Of a stretch of 64,000 bases of DNA, positions 19,880-24,790 are shown one piece after another (the stretch's first letter is position 1; each line of letters opens with the position of its first letter). The DNA is from Plotosus lineatus. Taxonomy: Eukaryota > Chordata > Actinopteri > Siluriformes > Plotosidae. Under the pieces are notes generated by a model that worked only from the letters and a program-made list of their open reading frames with translations, searched no databases and was not told where the DNA came from. The stretch covers positions 46,158,297 to 46,222,296 of the forward strand of contig CM045738.1 of assembly GCA_024760905.1 (NCBI GenBank), written 5' to 3'. A program made the position numbers and the translations under genes.

Positions 19880-22772
19880 CAGTGTTGTGTGTGTGTGTGT
19901 GTATGTGTGTTAATAAAAATGTTTAATAATGGGTTAATTAATAAATATGTTAATAAAATGTTTAAATGGTTTAATAAATAAATTTCTTTTACTTTTAACA
20001 CATATTTCATACAAAATTTGTGTACTTTTATTATTTTTAAAGGGTTTATGGGGTAGTCTTGGGAGCCTTGGAACGAATCATGCGTTTTACATGTAAAATG
20101 TGCCTCTACTTACGAAACCTCCATGTTACGAAAAAGGCTCTGGAACGGAGTAATTTCGTAAGTAGGGGGCCGACTGTATATTAAAGATAAACATGTAAAA
20201 ACAATAAATATTTCATAATAATAATACATGTAAATTAACATTAATAATAACAAGAATAAATAATAAGTCAACTAACCCTTCCAATCATCGACTGCGGCAA
20301 AAATGTCATGTGGGTGCGAAGATGTCACATGGGTAGGCATGAGGTGGTGTGTAACAGAAAAGGTGAAGGAGAATTTTGTGCATGTGCACCCTACAAATGC
20401 CAGCAAGGAAAGGCTTGTGCTCCCACAAGGCCAGTGCTTCTCAAATAGTGGGGCCCCCTGTGTGAAGCTGGGGGGGGGGGGGGTTATGACCCTGGTGAAC
20501 ATGCTTTTTTGCCATACTGTACTAGAATTAAGTGTAATTGTGCATCCTCTACAGTAGGTGTCAGTGGTGCACTCACTGTGTTCCCTATAGTGTAGGAAAA
20601 AAGCACTGAGCAAACAATATGGAGTGCAGTAAACACTATTTATAGTAATGTGCGGGGTGCTGGGGGAAAAAATTATTATTTTTTTCTTCCTATAGGGGGC
20701 ATCACAGAAAATAATTGGGAAGTACTGCACATGGTGTTCTCGGAAAACAGAGGAATACAGGCGGAAGAATACGAGGCTAATCGGAAAAGCCATTTTCCCA
20801 GCAGAGCTCGTACATCAAAATTTTGCAGGTTGGATGGGGCAGATTTTTGGTGGGATGGAAGCTCGTATCATGGAAAATTCATTAGAAAAGAAACTCGTGA
20901 GTCAAGGTACCTCTGTATTACATTTGGCACCAAACAAAGGAATGAATATTTACATGTTTATAGTGCATATTCGTGGGGCCAGTGGAAAAGTGGTTAGGGT
21001 GCTGTGATCAGGAGGTTGTGAGTTTGAATCCCATTGAGACCCTCACTGTGCTAAGACCCCTAGGCAAGGTCTCAACCACAAGTGAGCCTCTGTTCACCCA
21101 GCAGTATAAATGGGTGCCAGTAATATATACTGGGAAGGTAACCTGTGATGGACTAGCGTCCCATCCAGGAGGAGTTGAACTCTTGTTCACTTCATGCTAC
21201 AGAAACCGGGGATAAGCACCGGCCTGATGAGCCACTAGGCTCAGGTGTGAAAACCCAACAGACTTTGCCTATCTATAGTGAATATTCAATATCCTTTATC
21301 TTCAAGTTCATTGTGGAGAAATAAAAGTTTCCTGGAGAAACCATCCAAGCTCATGGGCTCAGTATCTATTGTTCACCTCTACTACATCTCGGTTTGGTTC
21401 CGTATCTGTTTACACTAATAACAGTATAAAGGAGACTACGTCTCTAGGCTGGTAGGGGAACGCCTCAGCCCCCCCAGAAGAGCTGGAGGAAGTGGCTGGG
21501 GAGAAGTGGCTGGCTCCCGGAAGAAGATGAGATGAGCCTGTGAAACTGGAGGAATCATCCTGTACAAACTTGGCAGTGCAAAACTGAATTTTAAAAAGAG
21601 TGAAGGTTGGAGATCGGGGCAGTGGTGGCCTGGTAGTAAAGGTACTGGATTGCAGAGCCTAAGGTTGGGGGTTCGAGTTCCACTCTCCACAAGGTCCCTC
21701 CAGTCCCTCCAGTGCAGCTAACTGGGTTATCAAAGGCTGGCCATGTCAGGTTCATGTAAAAGAACCATTGCTGGCTTTCATCAAGAGGAGCTGCATAGCC
21801 GTCAGTGTGTTTCTGCCCCTTGCTAAAGGGTTGTGTTGGGCAGGGCATCCGAATTAAAAACCTATTCCAAATCAAACACGCCAATCAGATTATTTGCTGT
21901 GACGACCCCCTGAAAAAAGGTGGAAAAGAAGAAGGAGGAAAAGTTGGAGATCTGGAGTGAAGAAACAGAAGATGAGACACGATTTTGATCTTGATCTTGA
22001 TAGGTTAGGTGATACGTCACATGGACATTAATTCACCGCGCAAGTGTCAAGCACAAACAAACAAACAAAACAAACAAAAGAATGGCGGTGTTCTCTTGGC
22101 GCCTAGCGCAGGGCCATTAACACGAACATGCAGCAATAAAATTGTTTCAGAAGGACATGGTGGGCGATTAAATTTAATTTCCAAGAGATAATCCCGTATT
22201 CCACGAGCTCTTCCAATGATGTGACGTCATCAGCGGACCTGATTTGCGCTCCTGTGCTGAGCGACTTTTCGAAATTCCCCAACCAAGCGTGTCATTAAAT
22301 GATCGTGTCTGTCAATCAGTCGTCACCTTGTCATTGGAATGAGATGATGATGTTCGTTTAGAGAAAAAGGTTTCCGAAATGTGTCCGTCTCTGCGGGGTT
22401 GATTTATTAAAGCCCGAAATCTCAGGCAAGGCGGAAACGGAGTGGTTTCGGAAGCCAGGGCGGGTTTGATCATCGTTTCAGTGGAATGTGGACACCGGTG
22501 ATCCAGCGTGATGAGGAAGTGAAATAAAGAAAATAATAAAATAAAAAGCGTGAATGGGGAGAGGGAAGAGCGCAGGTTGATCACACACACACACACACAC
22601 CTGTGTCCTGCTCTCCCAGGAAATGATCCTCATCTCTGCGGGACTTCAGGCCGCTGTCCCCCGCCATCACGTCGTCCTCGGGTAACCGGGGGAAGCTGGT
22701 GATGCTCATGTAGTCCACCGGGGAGTAGGCGCTGCCCAGAGCCGTGTCCTGCCCCGCGTCCCGGTCCACCAT
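1090..22772 (-). CDS. ggt7: Gamma-glutamyltransferase 7, 5' half (7 exons)
   Basis: The exons, in order of transcription, are 22601-22772, 8290-8516, 7486-7637, 7209-7323, 4157-4224, 1361-1434 and 1090-1283. They sum to 1002 nt (334 codons) and every junction keeps the frame across GT-AG introns. The human protein has about 660 residues, so roughly half is present. The protein is a type II membrane enzyme-like member of the gamma-glutamyltransferase family. It has a cytoplasmic N-terminus with the conserved AYSPVDYMSITSFPRLPED block, a membrane segment at about residues 105-127 (LTVLITACLTFATGVTIALV), then the ectodomain start with QGAVVTD, the GSSVDAAIAAALCLG block and the GGGGVMLVHD block. 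NxS/T sites occur in RKNETR, GFNVTR, VENVTT and GNLTQ. GGT7's own catalytic activity is not well established in vertebrates. The catalytic threonine region lies outside the window. The 14-kb intron 1 is filled with transposons. Confidence 0.93.
1361..1434 (-). CDS. ggt7: GGT7 exon 6
   Basis: A short 74-nt exon encoding K-S-W-K-D-V-I-M-M-A-A-D-V-A-R-K-G-F-N-V-T-R-D-L. It corresponds to the human segment around PWSQVLAFAAAVAQDGFNVTHDL. A polypyrimidine tract (a long T run on the minus strand, followed by CTCCACAG) precedes it and GTGAGC follows it. Phase 2 in, phase 1 out. It is too short to be found by open-frame length alone. Confidence 0.88.
1629..2015. mobile_element. Non-autonomous DNA transposon piece (related to 20.45-20.92 kb, inverted)
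   Basis: Positions 1629-1850 are the reverse complement of about 20700-20915, including the terminal word GGTACCTTGAGT / ACTC(G/A)AGGTACC. Positions 1860-2010 match about 20540-20640 in reverse. The inner word CAGTGCTTCTCAATTATTTTCTGTG is of hAT type. No coding potential. Confidence 0.5.
2018..2125 (+). mobile_element. hAT-Charlie-like terminal fragment
   Basis: Begins with AGGGGTCCCCAACCTTTT and continues with a degraded GGACTGGTC/GAACCGG region, the classic end of Charlie-type hAT elements. No opposite end is seen. It is followed by AT-rich DNA and the 3' end of an RTE LINE. Confidence 0.5.
2185..3695 (-). mobile_element. RTE-type LINE, 5'-truncated copy 1
   Basis: A minus-strand non-LTR retrotransposon that keeps most of the reverse transcriptase and the full C-terminus. 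Its 3' end (the window's left side) carries the words GATGATTCGCTGTGGCGACC and GGGAAAAGCCGAAA, followed by an ATT-rich tail. The endonuclease half is missing. Two further copies lie at 12.46-14.38 kb and 59.83-60.80 kb. It sits in the GGT7 intron between exons 5 and 6, on the same strand as the gene. Confidence 0.9.
2199..3674 (-). pseudogene. RTE-type reverse transcriptase ORF (491 codons, 5'-truncated)
   Basis: An intact reading frame for a reverse transcriptase of the APE-type non-LTR (RTE/BovB-like) group. Visible motifs are GKAVGPGDIPVEVW at about residues 26-39, FVDLEKAYDRVP at 150-161 with the first catalytic Asp, LHQGSALSPFLF at 209-220, and the FADD catalytic box at 241-244. The C-terminal tail is basic, with RRPRGRPKRR. 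All catalytic Asp residues seem present, but the endonuclease domain and natural start are lost, so it is a dead-end copy rather than a host gene. The reading frame on the opposite strand (2278-3045) is a shadow. Confidence 0.9.
3700..3955 (+). mobile_element. DNA-transposon end fragment
   Basis: Repeats positions about 250-500 with the same order of words (GTTTTTACATGTT, GAGTTTGGGAGGGGG, GGTTTTCTGTTATTTCT, TCTAACGAAC, CAAGGTACCAC). The RTE LINE at 2.2-3.7 kb lies just to its left. The LINE probably inserted into this element, with AT-rich flanks on both sides. Confidence 0.55.
4157..4224 (-). CDS. ggt7: GGT7 exon 5
   Basis: A 68-nt exon encoding PGLMVAVPGMLSGMHQAHQL-YGK, matching the human PGLLVGVPGM...HEAHQLYGR segment. 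The acceptor is TTCTTTCAG|CCAGG and the donor GGAAA|GTAAGT. Phase 0 in, phase 2 out; the split Lys codon is completed by exon 6. Confidence 0.9.
4255..4563 (-). mobile_element. tRNA-derived SINE, family D
   Basis: Read on the minus strand it starts TTGGCTCCTGAGTGGCACGA (box A-like) and carries CAGTTCAAATCC (box B-like) about 50 nt later. The body continues with GGGAGTCCCTGGGGGCTAATTA and GATGGCATACGATCAC. A second, more diverged copy lies at 36350-36763 on the same strand. The tRNA head is followed by a unique body, as expected of a SINE rather than a tRNA gene. Confidence 0.65.
4564..5080. other. Intronic DNA, nothing recognised
   Basis: AT-rich intron sequence with a short duplicated word (CCCGCCTTCAGCTCAGT at about 4896 and 4918). 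Part of 4740-4900 (GCTCGGGAGTCCAACAGTG...TTGAACTGCTGACC) has the look of a reversed tRNA-like SINE end, but I cannot define it. Confidence 0.4.
5534..6280 (-). pseudogene. LINE zinc knuckle and restriction-like endonuclease domain
   Basis: A 248-codon frame. A C-x2-C-x8-H-x4-C knuckle spans residues 22-39 (CSLCKGNNCSLNHILSAC). It is followed by GEGRYRWGHD, then a PD-(D/E)xK-like endonuclease: RPDMLLLS at 131-138, IIELTVPWE at 146-154 and the Lys-rich helix HELKAAKYQDL at 161-171. The usual VEVGCRGF block is present as IEVGCRGF. This domain nicks target DNA in R2-like elements. No upstream RT is joined in frame, so the copy is dead. Confidence 0.75.
6312..6779 (-). pseudogene. RLE LINE: C-terminal RT/thumb remnant
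   Basis: Lies directly upstream of the endonuclease frame, in a different frame. It ends with WQLIKHSVPIHMEGTVEY and carries a basic VQQTRKEAEY segment, consistent with the region between RT and zinc knuckle in R2/HERO-like elements. A frameshift or stop near 6312-6290 separates the two parts. Assignment rests mainly on position. Confidence 0.5.
7209..7323 (-). CDS. ggt7: GGT7 exon 4
   Basis: A 115-nt exon encoding G-G-V-M-L-V-H-D-I-R-K-N-E-T-R-V-I-D-F-R-E-T-A-P and ending LQDLQQK. It contains the conserved GGVMLVHD and DFRETAP blocks of the family. The acceptor is CTGTACAG|TGG and the donor AAG|GTAAAC. Phase 2 in, phase 0 out. Confidence 0.93.
7486..7637 (-). CDS. ggt7: GGT7 exon 3
   Basis: Encodes VFNQGAVVTDVARCTSLGFS and the GSSVDAAIAAALCLGIIHPH block that forms the N-terminal ectodomain core of gamma-glutamyltransferases. 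The acceptor is TTGTTTCAG|GTC and the donor GGCGG|GTACGG. Phase 0 in, phase 2 out; the GGGG run is restored across the junction. Confidence 0.93.
7640..8289. other. GGT7 intron 2
   Basis: About 650 nt between exons 3 and 2. No repeat with clear ends and no further coding segment is seen. Confidence 0.6.
8290..8516 (-). CDS. ggt7: GGT7 exon 2 (membrane anchor)
   Basis: A 227-nt exon encoding residues 58-133. The conserved FLKSARLQRL and SPLRETRKDP stretches are cytoplasmic. Then come C-T-C-A-R-D-G and a hydrophobic signal-anchor (LTVLITACLTFATGVTIALV at about 105-124), followed by QIYVGEPQ. The acceptor is CTGTCCTCAG|AG and the donor CCTCAG|GTATTT. Phase 1 in (Glu completed from exon 1), phase 0 out. 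Confidence 0.95.
8517..8847. other. GGT7 intron 1, left end
   Basis: No repeat ends or coding signal seen in this 330-nt stretch. The rest of the 14-kb intron to the right is almost wholly transposon-derived. Confidence 0.5.
8850..9495. mobile_element. TIR element M2 (CAGTCGGCCC ends)
   Basis: The ends are CAGTCGGCCCTCTACTTA and the inverted AAGAGGGCCGACTG, flanked by TA on both sides (8848-8849 and 9496-9497), as for Tc/mariner-type insertions. Inside, near 9340-9385, the word GTTTGAATG recurs. Related copies lie at 48675-49824 and, split by other insertions, at about 14934-20175. No transposase is visible. Confidence 0.75.
9499..10233. mobile_element. TIR element M3 (AGTGGTACTTCAC ends), adjoining M2
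   Basis: The left end AGTGGTACTTCACCTTACG is matched by the inverted CGTAAAGTGAGGTACCACT on the right. It shares with M2 the inner word GAAATTAATCCGTTCCAGAGCC and a minisatellite of GTTTGAATG words at 10065-10130. The two elements lie end to end, separated by only a few bases, so one may have used the end of the other as target. Confidence 0.65.
10234..10554. other. Unassigned intron DNA
   Basis: About 320 nt with no repeat ends or convincing coding sequence. A short open frame (10242-10544, plus) has no recognisable domain. Confidence 0.4.
12592..13899 (-). pseudogene. RTE LINE EN-RT in-frame deletion ORF (435 codons)
   Basis: Residues 1-138 are the C-terminal half of an AP-endonuclease-like domain (VSAYAPQ at 44-50, IGADFNEHVG at 81-90, MAVVNTFFQKKQEH). 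At about residue 139 the sequence jumps straight to VPREELWYCMRKSG of the RT palm and continues through GLHQGSALSPFLF and the FADD box to RRPRGRPKK. The fingers and first catalytic Asp of the RT are deleted, so it cannot polymerise. The frame nevertheless stays open across the junction. Confidence 0.9.
13954..14253 (-). pseudogene. RTE LINE N-terminal ORF fragment
   Basis: A basic leader (GRRRRRRRGGRRVHRQREKR) is followed by the start of the endonuclease, LRVGTLNVGTMQRKGRELAD and VDILCVQETR. The VGTLN and QETR words are conserved in APE-type LINEs. A stop and frameshift between 13900 and 13954 separate it from the rest of the endonuclease. Confidence 0.8.
14590..14757 (-). mobile_element. DNA-transposon end fragment interrupted by a SINE
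   Basis: The reverse complement of about 3770-3950 (TTGACTTACGAAATTAATCCG, AACCAATTAATCTGTTCCAGCCCC, CTGACACAAACACGTAT). At 14746 it is interrupted by a SINE and resumes at about 14908 with ACACGTATATTTGACCTAATA. The copy at 3770-3800 provides the undisturbed sequence. Confidence 0.6.
14747..14907 (-). mobile_element. SINE A, RTE-tail type, 5'-truncated
   Basis: Minus-strand fragment with the RTE-type 3' tail (GATGATTCGCTGTGGCGACT, GGAAAAAAGCTGAAAGGAAG) and the body word GTCAGCGTGTTTCTGTCCC. The tRNA head is missing. The flanking duplication ACACGTAT (14739-14746 and 14908-14915) and a paralogous empty site near 3785 show the insertion borders. Confidence 0.75.
15493..15819 (-). mobile_element. 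SINE A, L2-tail type, complete
   Basis: Minus strand: tRNA-like head (GGGCAGTGGTGGTCTAGTGG, box B GGTTCCAGTCC), central body (GTGCAGCTAACTGGGTTATC), then an L2-type tail (GACCCTAATTAGGATTAAGC, GGTTACAGAAATGG). It is bounded by GTACTG(T/C)AATTCC duplications at 15480-15492 and 15820-15832, with one mismatch. Confidence 0.8.
16246..16902 (+). pseudogene. LINE AP-endonuclease domain
   Basis: A 218-codon frame. Motifs are FAQWNMRTLLD (the start of the nuclease fold), ITALCETRLAES, GVGFAIRKEI, TVINVYAPTM and ISGDFNAKI. These correspond to the Asn, Glu and Asp metal/catalytic motifs of LINE endonucleases. The frame stops just after GDFNAK, where the domain should continue, so it is truncated by a frameshift. 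Confidence 0.85.
17874..18716 (+). pseudogene. LINE reverse transcriptase with mutated active site
   Basis: A 280-codon frame: KDGKAPGEDGIPSEVW at 12-27, CGNYRGISLL at 72-81, QCGFRSNRST at 109-118, FVEFTKAFDT at 143-152, GVKQGCVLTPTLFSIF at 201-216 and LFEDNSALL at 263-271. In this family the first block is normally FVD and the catalytic box FADD. Here they read FVE and FEDN, so both metal-binding sites are damaged as well as the frame being broken downstream. Confidence 0.85.
18716..19320 (+). pseudogene. LINE C-terminal (thumb/connector) region
   Basis: Two successive frames, 18716-18964 (FGPKINIKKTEVLFQP, FPYLGSTVSKDGRID) and 18983-19318 (STLLYGAESWTVYRSH, DLLIRKNLRWAGHVMRM). They continue the LINE protein after stops at about 18716 and 18962. 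A GHVMRM-type ending is common to many APE-type LINEs. Confidence 0.8.
19480..19910. repeat. TG/GA microsatellites within M2 remnant
   Basis: (GT)n followed by (GA)n at 19481-19518, and a mixed (TG)n-(AG)n-(TG)n array at 19804-19908. The intervening DNA belongs to the M2 element. Confidence 0.85.
20176..20920. mobile_element. Composite DNA transposon with hAT-type inner element
   Basis: Positions 20180-20460 are the reverse complement of 80-330. Positions 20424-20735 carry facing hAT-like ends (CAGTGCTTCTCAAATAGTGG, and the inverted form of CAGTACTTCCCAATTATTTTC). Positions 20735-20915 match 1629-1850 in reverse, ending GTCAAGGTACCTCTGTA. A run of G (20469-20484) lies in the hAT part. Probably a larger element with a small hAT inside it. 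Confidence 0.5.
20977..21255 (+). mobile_element. tRNA-derived SINE, family C
   Basis: Head GGCCAGTGGAAAAGTGGTTAGGGTGC with box B GAGTTTGAATCCC, then the family body (TTCACCCAGCAGTATAAATGG, TGGACTAGCGTCCCATCCAG) and the end CCTGATGAGCCACTAGGCTC. Further copies are at 34318-34567, 36973-37275 and 56347-56640, all on the plus strand. Confidence 0.75.
21616..21942 (+). mobile_element. SINE A, RTE-tail type, complete
   Basis: tRNA-like head (GCAGTGGTGGCCTGGTAGTA, box B GGTTCGAGTTCC), body (AACTGGGTTATCAAAGGC) and RTE-type tail (AATCAGATTATTTGCTGTGA, CGACCCCCTGAAAAAAGG) ending in GAAGAAGG. The duplication GTTGGAGATC flanks it at 21606-21615 and 21943-21952. Confidence 0.85.
21953..22580. other. 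GGT7 intron 1, exon-1 proximal part
   Basis: About 600 nt without clear repeat ends. The base composition becomes more CpG-rich towards exon 1. No extra exon recognised. Confidence 0.5.
22582..22600. repeat. CA/TG microsatellite forming the GGT7 intron-1 donor
   Basis: Nine and a half CA units on the plus strand. Read on the minus strand, exon 1 ends ACAG and the intron begins GTGTGTGTGT, so the repeat supplies the donor dinucleotide. See findings. Confidence 0.9.
22601..22772 (-). CDS. ggt7: GGT7 exon 1 (start codon)
   Basis: Encodes MVDRDAGQDTALGSAYSPVD-YMSITSFPRLPED and ends FLGEQDT plus the first base of a Glu codon. The ATG at 22772 sits in AAAATGG (A at -3, G at +4) and aligns with the recalled human start spacing before AYSPVDYM. 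An in-frame upstream pair of ATGs at 22823 and 22820 would add 17 residues (MMSASSAEALASYTGAK) and cannot be excluded. The exon lies in a CpG-rich stretch. Confidence 0.92.
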
Positions 22773-22968
22773 TTTAGCGCCTGTGTAACTGGCCAGAGCC
22801 TCGGCTGAGGATGCGGACATCATCGCTGGTTCACTACAACATCCTGAACACTGCTGGAACCGAAAATGTTCCTGATTTACAACCGCGCATGAGCAAAGCC
22901 CTCATCCTCAGGTGCGGCCGTCAACCTACTGTACATGCGCAGTGCCACCCAGAGGCGGAGTCTCACGA
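22773..22968 (-). promoter_or_regulatory. ggt7: GGT7 5' UTR and probable CpG promoter
   Basis: CpG-rich DNA directly upstream of the start codon. Two GCGCATG/CATGCGC words (22885-22891 and 22934-22940) match half-sites of the NRF1 consensus, which is common in TATA-less promoters. There is no clear TATA box. A long TA/GA tract begins at 22971 and bounds the region. Confidence 0.45.
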
Positions 22969-22970
<2 letters not shown>

Positions 22971-23061
<91 letters not shown>

Positions 23062-23070
23062 GAGAGAGGA
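22971..23070. repeat. (AT)n-(AG)n compound microsatellite
   Basis: About 27 AT units (22971-23025) run into about 22 AG units (to 23069, one CG interruption). The same junction, followed by the same unique sequence, occurs at 45371-45470, so the tract is part of a dispersed element. Confidence 0.9.
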
Positions 23071-23236
23071 TTTTCTGAGTAGATCCTTCCGTAGGAGAGT
23101 GCTCAATACTTTTTGGTCGAGCAAATGACAAAAGGACAGAACAAAGACTTTCTATTGAAACTCCATTTATCACTACAGATCTGTTTCGAGGGGTGGTGAA
23201 ACCATCCTCTCTCTTCAGGTGATTATAGAAGAATTC
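23071..23236 (-). mobile_element. Penelope-like element fragment (inferred)
   Basis: About 160 nt shared with 45466-45586 (TTCCGTAGGAGAGTGCTCAA, GACTTTCTATTGAAACTCCA), preceded in both by (AT)n(AG)n. On the minus strand its upstream end holds a hammerhead-ribozyme fold (23169-23223). Hammerheads with very short stem III are known from the terminal repeats of Penelope-like retroelements; the assignment rests on that, as no Penelope protein is present. Confidence 0.55.
23169..23223 (-). ncRNA. Type I hammerhead ribozyme motif
   Basis: Minus strand, 55 nt: stem I strand ATCAC; core CTGAAGA (the CUGANGA box, 23212-23218); stem II with GAG/CTC, GG/CC and TGG/CCA pairs around a TTTCA loop; core GAA (from 23187 down); stem III ACA-GATC-TGT, a perfect 10-nt palindrome; the cleavage-site A; then the stem I partner GTGAT. 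All invariant core positions are present. Stem II has one mismatch and one bulged A. Self-cleavage would fall between 23174 and 23173. Activity is not shown. Confidence 0.7.
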
Positions 23237-23237
23237 T

Positions 23238-23298
<61 letters not shown>

Positions 23299-23397
23299 TA
23301 CATATACACACACACATATATGTATATGTGTGCATGATATACAGTATTATGTGTGTGTTGTGTGTGTATATATATATACATACATAAATATATACAT
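23237..23397. repeat. AT/TG/AC microsatellite cluster
   Basis: Mixed (AT)n, (GT)n and (AC)n runs, immediately left of a SINE. Confidence 0.85.
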
Positions 23398-23810
23398 GGC
23401 AGCACAGTGGCGTAGTGGTTAGCACGTCCGCCTCGCAGCAAGAAGGCCTGGGTTCGATTCCCGGCCTGGGCGTTTCTGTGTGGAGTTTGCATGTTCTCCC
23501 CGTGCTTGTGCGGGTTTCCTCCGGGTGCTCCGGTTTCCTCCCGCAATCCAAAGATGTGCACTGTATTGGCCGTTCTAAATTGACCGTAGATTCTCTCCTG
23601 CAGCGGCACTGGAACCCAGTCGTATCGGCATTTGCCCTTCCATTGGATCCTTCCGGTGGCGCCGAGACAGGGGGGGGGACTTGCTGCCTGGGTAACAGCC
23701 TGTCCCTCATTACTCCCTACCCAGGCTCTGCGCACTGGGGAGTATCACCAGCTGGGGTACCAGCCAGAGCGCAGCCATAGTCCTTCGGGACTGACGGAGG
23801 CCTACCAATA
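23398..23810 (+). mobile_element. tRNA-derived SINE-like element, family B
   Basis: Starts GCAGCACAGTGGCGTAGTGG (box A-like), with GGTTCGATTCCCGGC (box B) and the well-known fish words GTGGAGTTTGCATGTTCTCC and GGTTTCCTCCCGCA. After 23580 it continues into a different body (ATTGACCGTAGATTCTCTCC, GGTGGCGCCGAGACAGGG) rather than the L2-type tail seen at 49850-50190. It may therefore be part of a LINE 3' region or a chimera. Confidence 0.6.
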
Positions 23811-23935
23811 TATATACATACATACATATATATGTGTGTATATATATATATATATATAATATATATATAAGTATGTATATGTGTGCATGATATACAGTAT
23901 GTTGTGTGTGTGTGTGTGTGTGTGTGTGTATACAC
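23811..23935. repeat. AT/TG microsatellite cluster
   Basis: (AT)n and (GT)n runs with ACAT interruptions. They duplicate the arrangement at 23237-23397, including the word GTGTGCATGATATACAGTAT, so the SINE-like element appears to sit within or between copies of one AT/TG repeat. Confidence 0.85.
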
Positions 23936-24790
23936 ACTTACTCACTACTATTATATTTCCTGCAGCAAAGCTTTTTAAACCCACATAAGATAAGTTGCAT
24001 GCTTTTTATTGAAATGTGCAACAAAAAATAAAACAATGTTATTTATGATGTGAGCTATAAAACATTTAAAACATATTCATCTGCAACATTTTCAAGAGAA
24101 ACAAGAAACCATCATTGGCCTATATCTGGGACTCAAACCCAGAACCTTTATGCTGTTAGTGGGTGCTAACCACTACACCACACAGCATAAATGTGAGTCA
24201 AATAATCTCACGAGAGCTGCAGAGCAGGTTTTTTTCTTTCAGGTAATTATTTCAAGTTAAGCAGGCACCCAGAGTCGAGTGTTCTCCATCAGATCCTGAA
24301 AGTCAATATTCTATACGCACTCTGCTGAAAAAAAAATCCAGCAAAAATTATTTATTTTAGTGTTGCTATTTAACAGCAAACAATTTAATATAAAGTTTTA
24401 CCAGACACTGGTTTAATATTCCTAGTGGTGCCTCAGTCTGTCAGGAATGTTGACCTTTTTAACCAAAAGAATTTTATAGATAAAGATTCCCTGGATGGCT
24501 CATTCTTTAAAATGCCATGTACCAATTTATCTATAAGTCAGGACTACCTGGAACTCAACAGGTGCACTTTTCTATGATGTCTCAAGGAATGATTTGAATT
24601 CAAATCTTGTAACACAGCATGACTGATAATCAGGCTGATAAATAAAATTTAAATTATAGAATTTTTAAAGTGATTCTTTAACATTAAGATAGGATGATTC
24701 TTTTCTAAGTGTGGCATTACAGCAGGCCCAGCAGGAGGTGCTGTGTTCTATTTCGATCATCATCATTTCTATGCACTTGTAATACATACA
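23936..24790. other. Unassigned DNA with a reversed tRNA-like SINE head
   Basis: At 24118-24185, read on the minus strand, lie GTGTGGTGTAGTGGTTAGCA and GGGTTTGAGTCCC, a tRNA-like box A and box B pair. The intact acceptor stem of a tRNA gene is not seen. The remaining DNA is AT-rich with no recognised feature. Confidence 0.4.

Larger units (their letters stand above)
14934..20175. mobile_element. M2-type TIR element, expanded by nested insertions (inferred)
   Basis: The left end at 14934 (CAGTCGGCCCCCAACTTA) and the right end at 20175 (TAAGTAGGGGGCCGACTG, followed by TATA) are the paired termini of the M2 family. Pieces between them (14934-15480, 15833-16015, 19440-20175) resemble the 8.85-9.5 kb copy, for example GACCTCCGATCTGTCAAGCAGG near 19690. 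A SINE (15.49-15.82 kb) and a LINE (16.0-19.4 kb) account for the rest. That it was a single element is an inference. Confidence 0.45.

Noticed and set aside
22877..23935. Open frames with long Tyr-Ile or Thr-His repeats
   Set aside because: They are translations of AT, TG and AC microsatellites.
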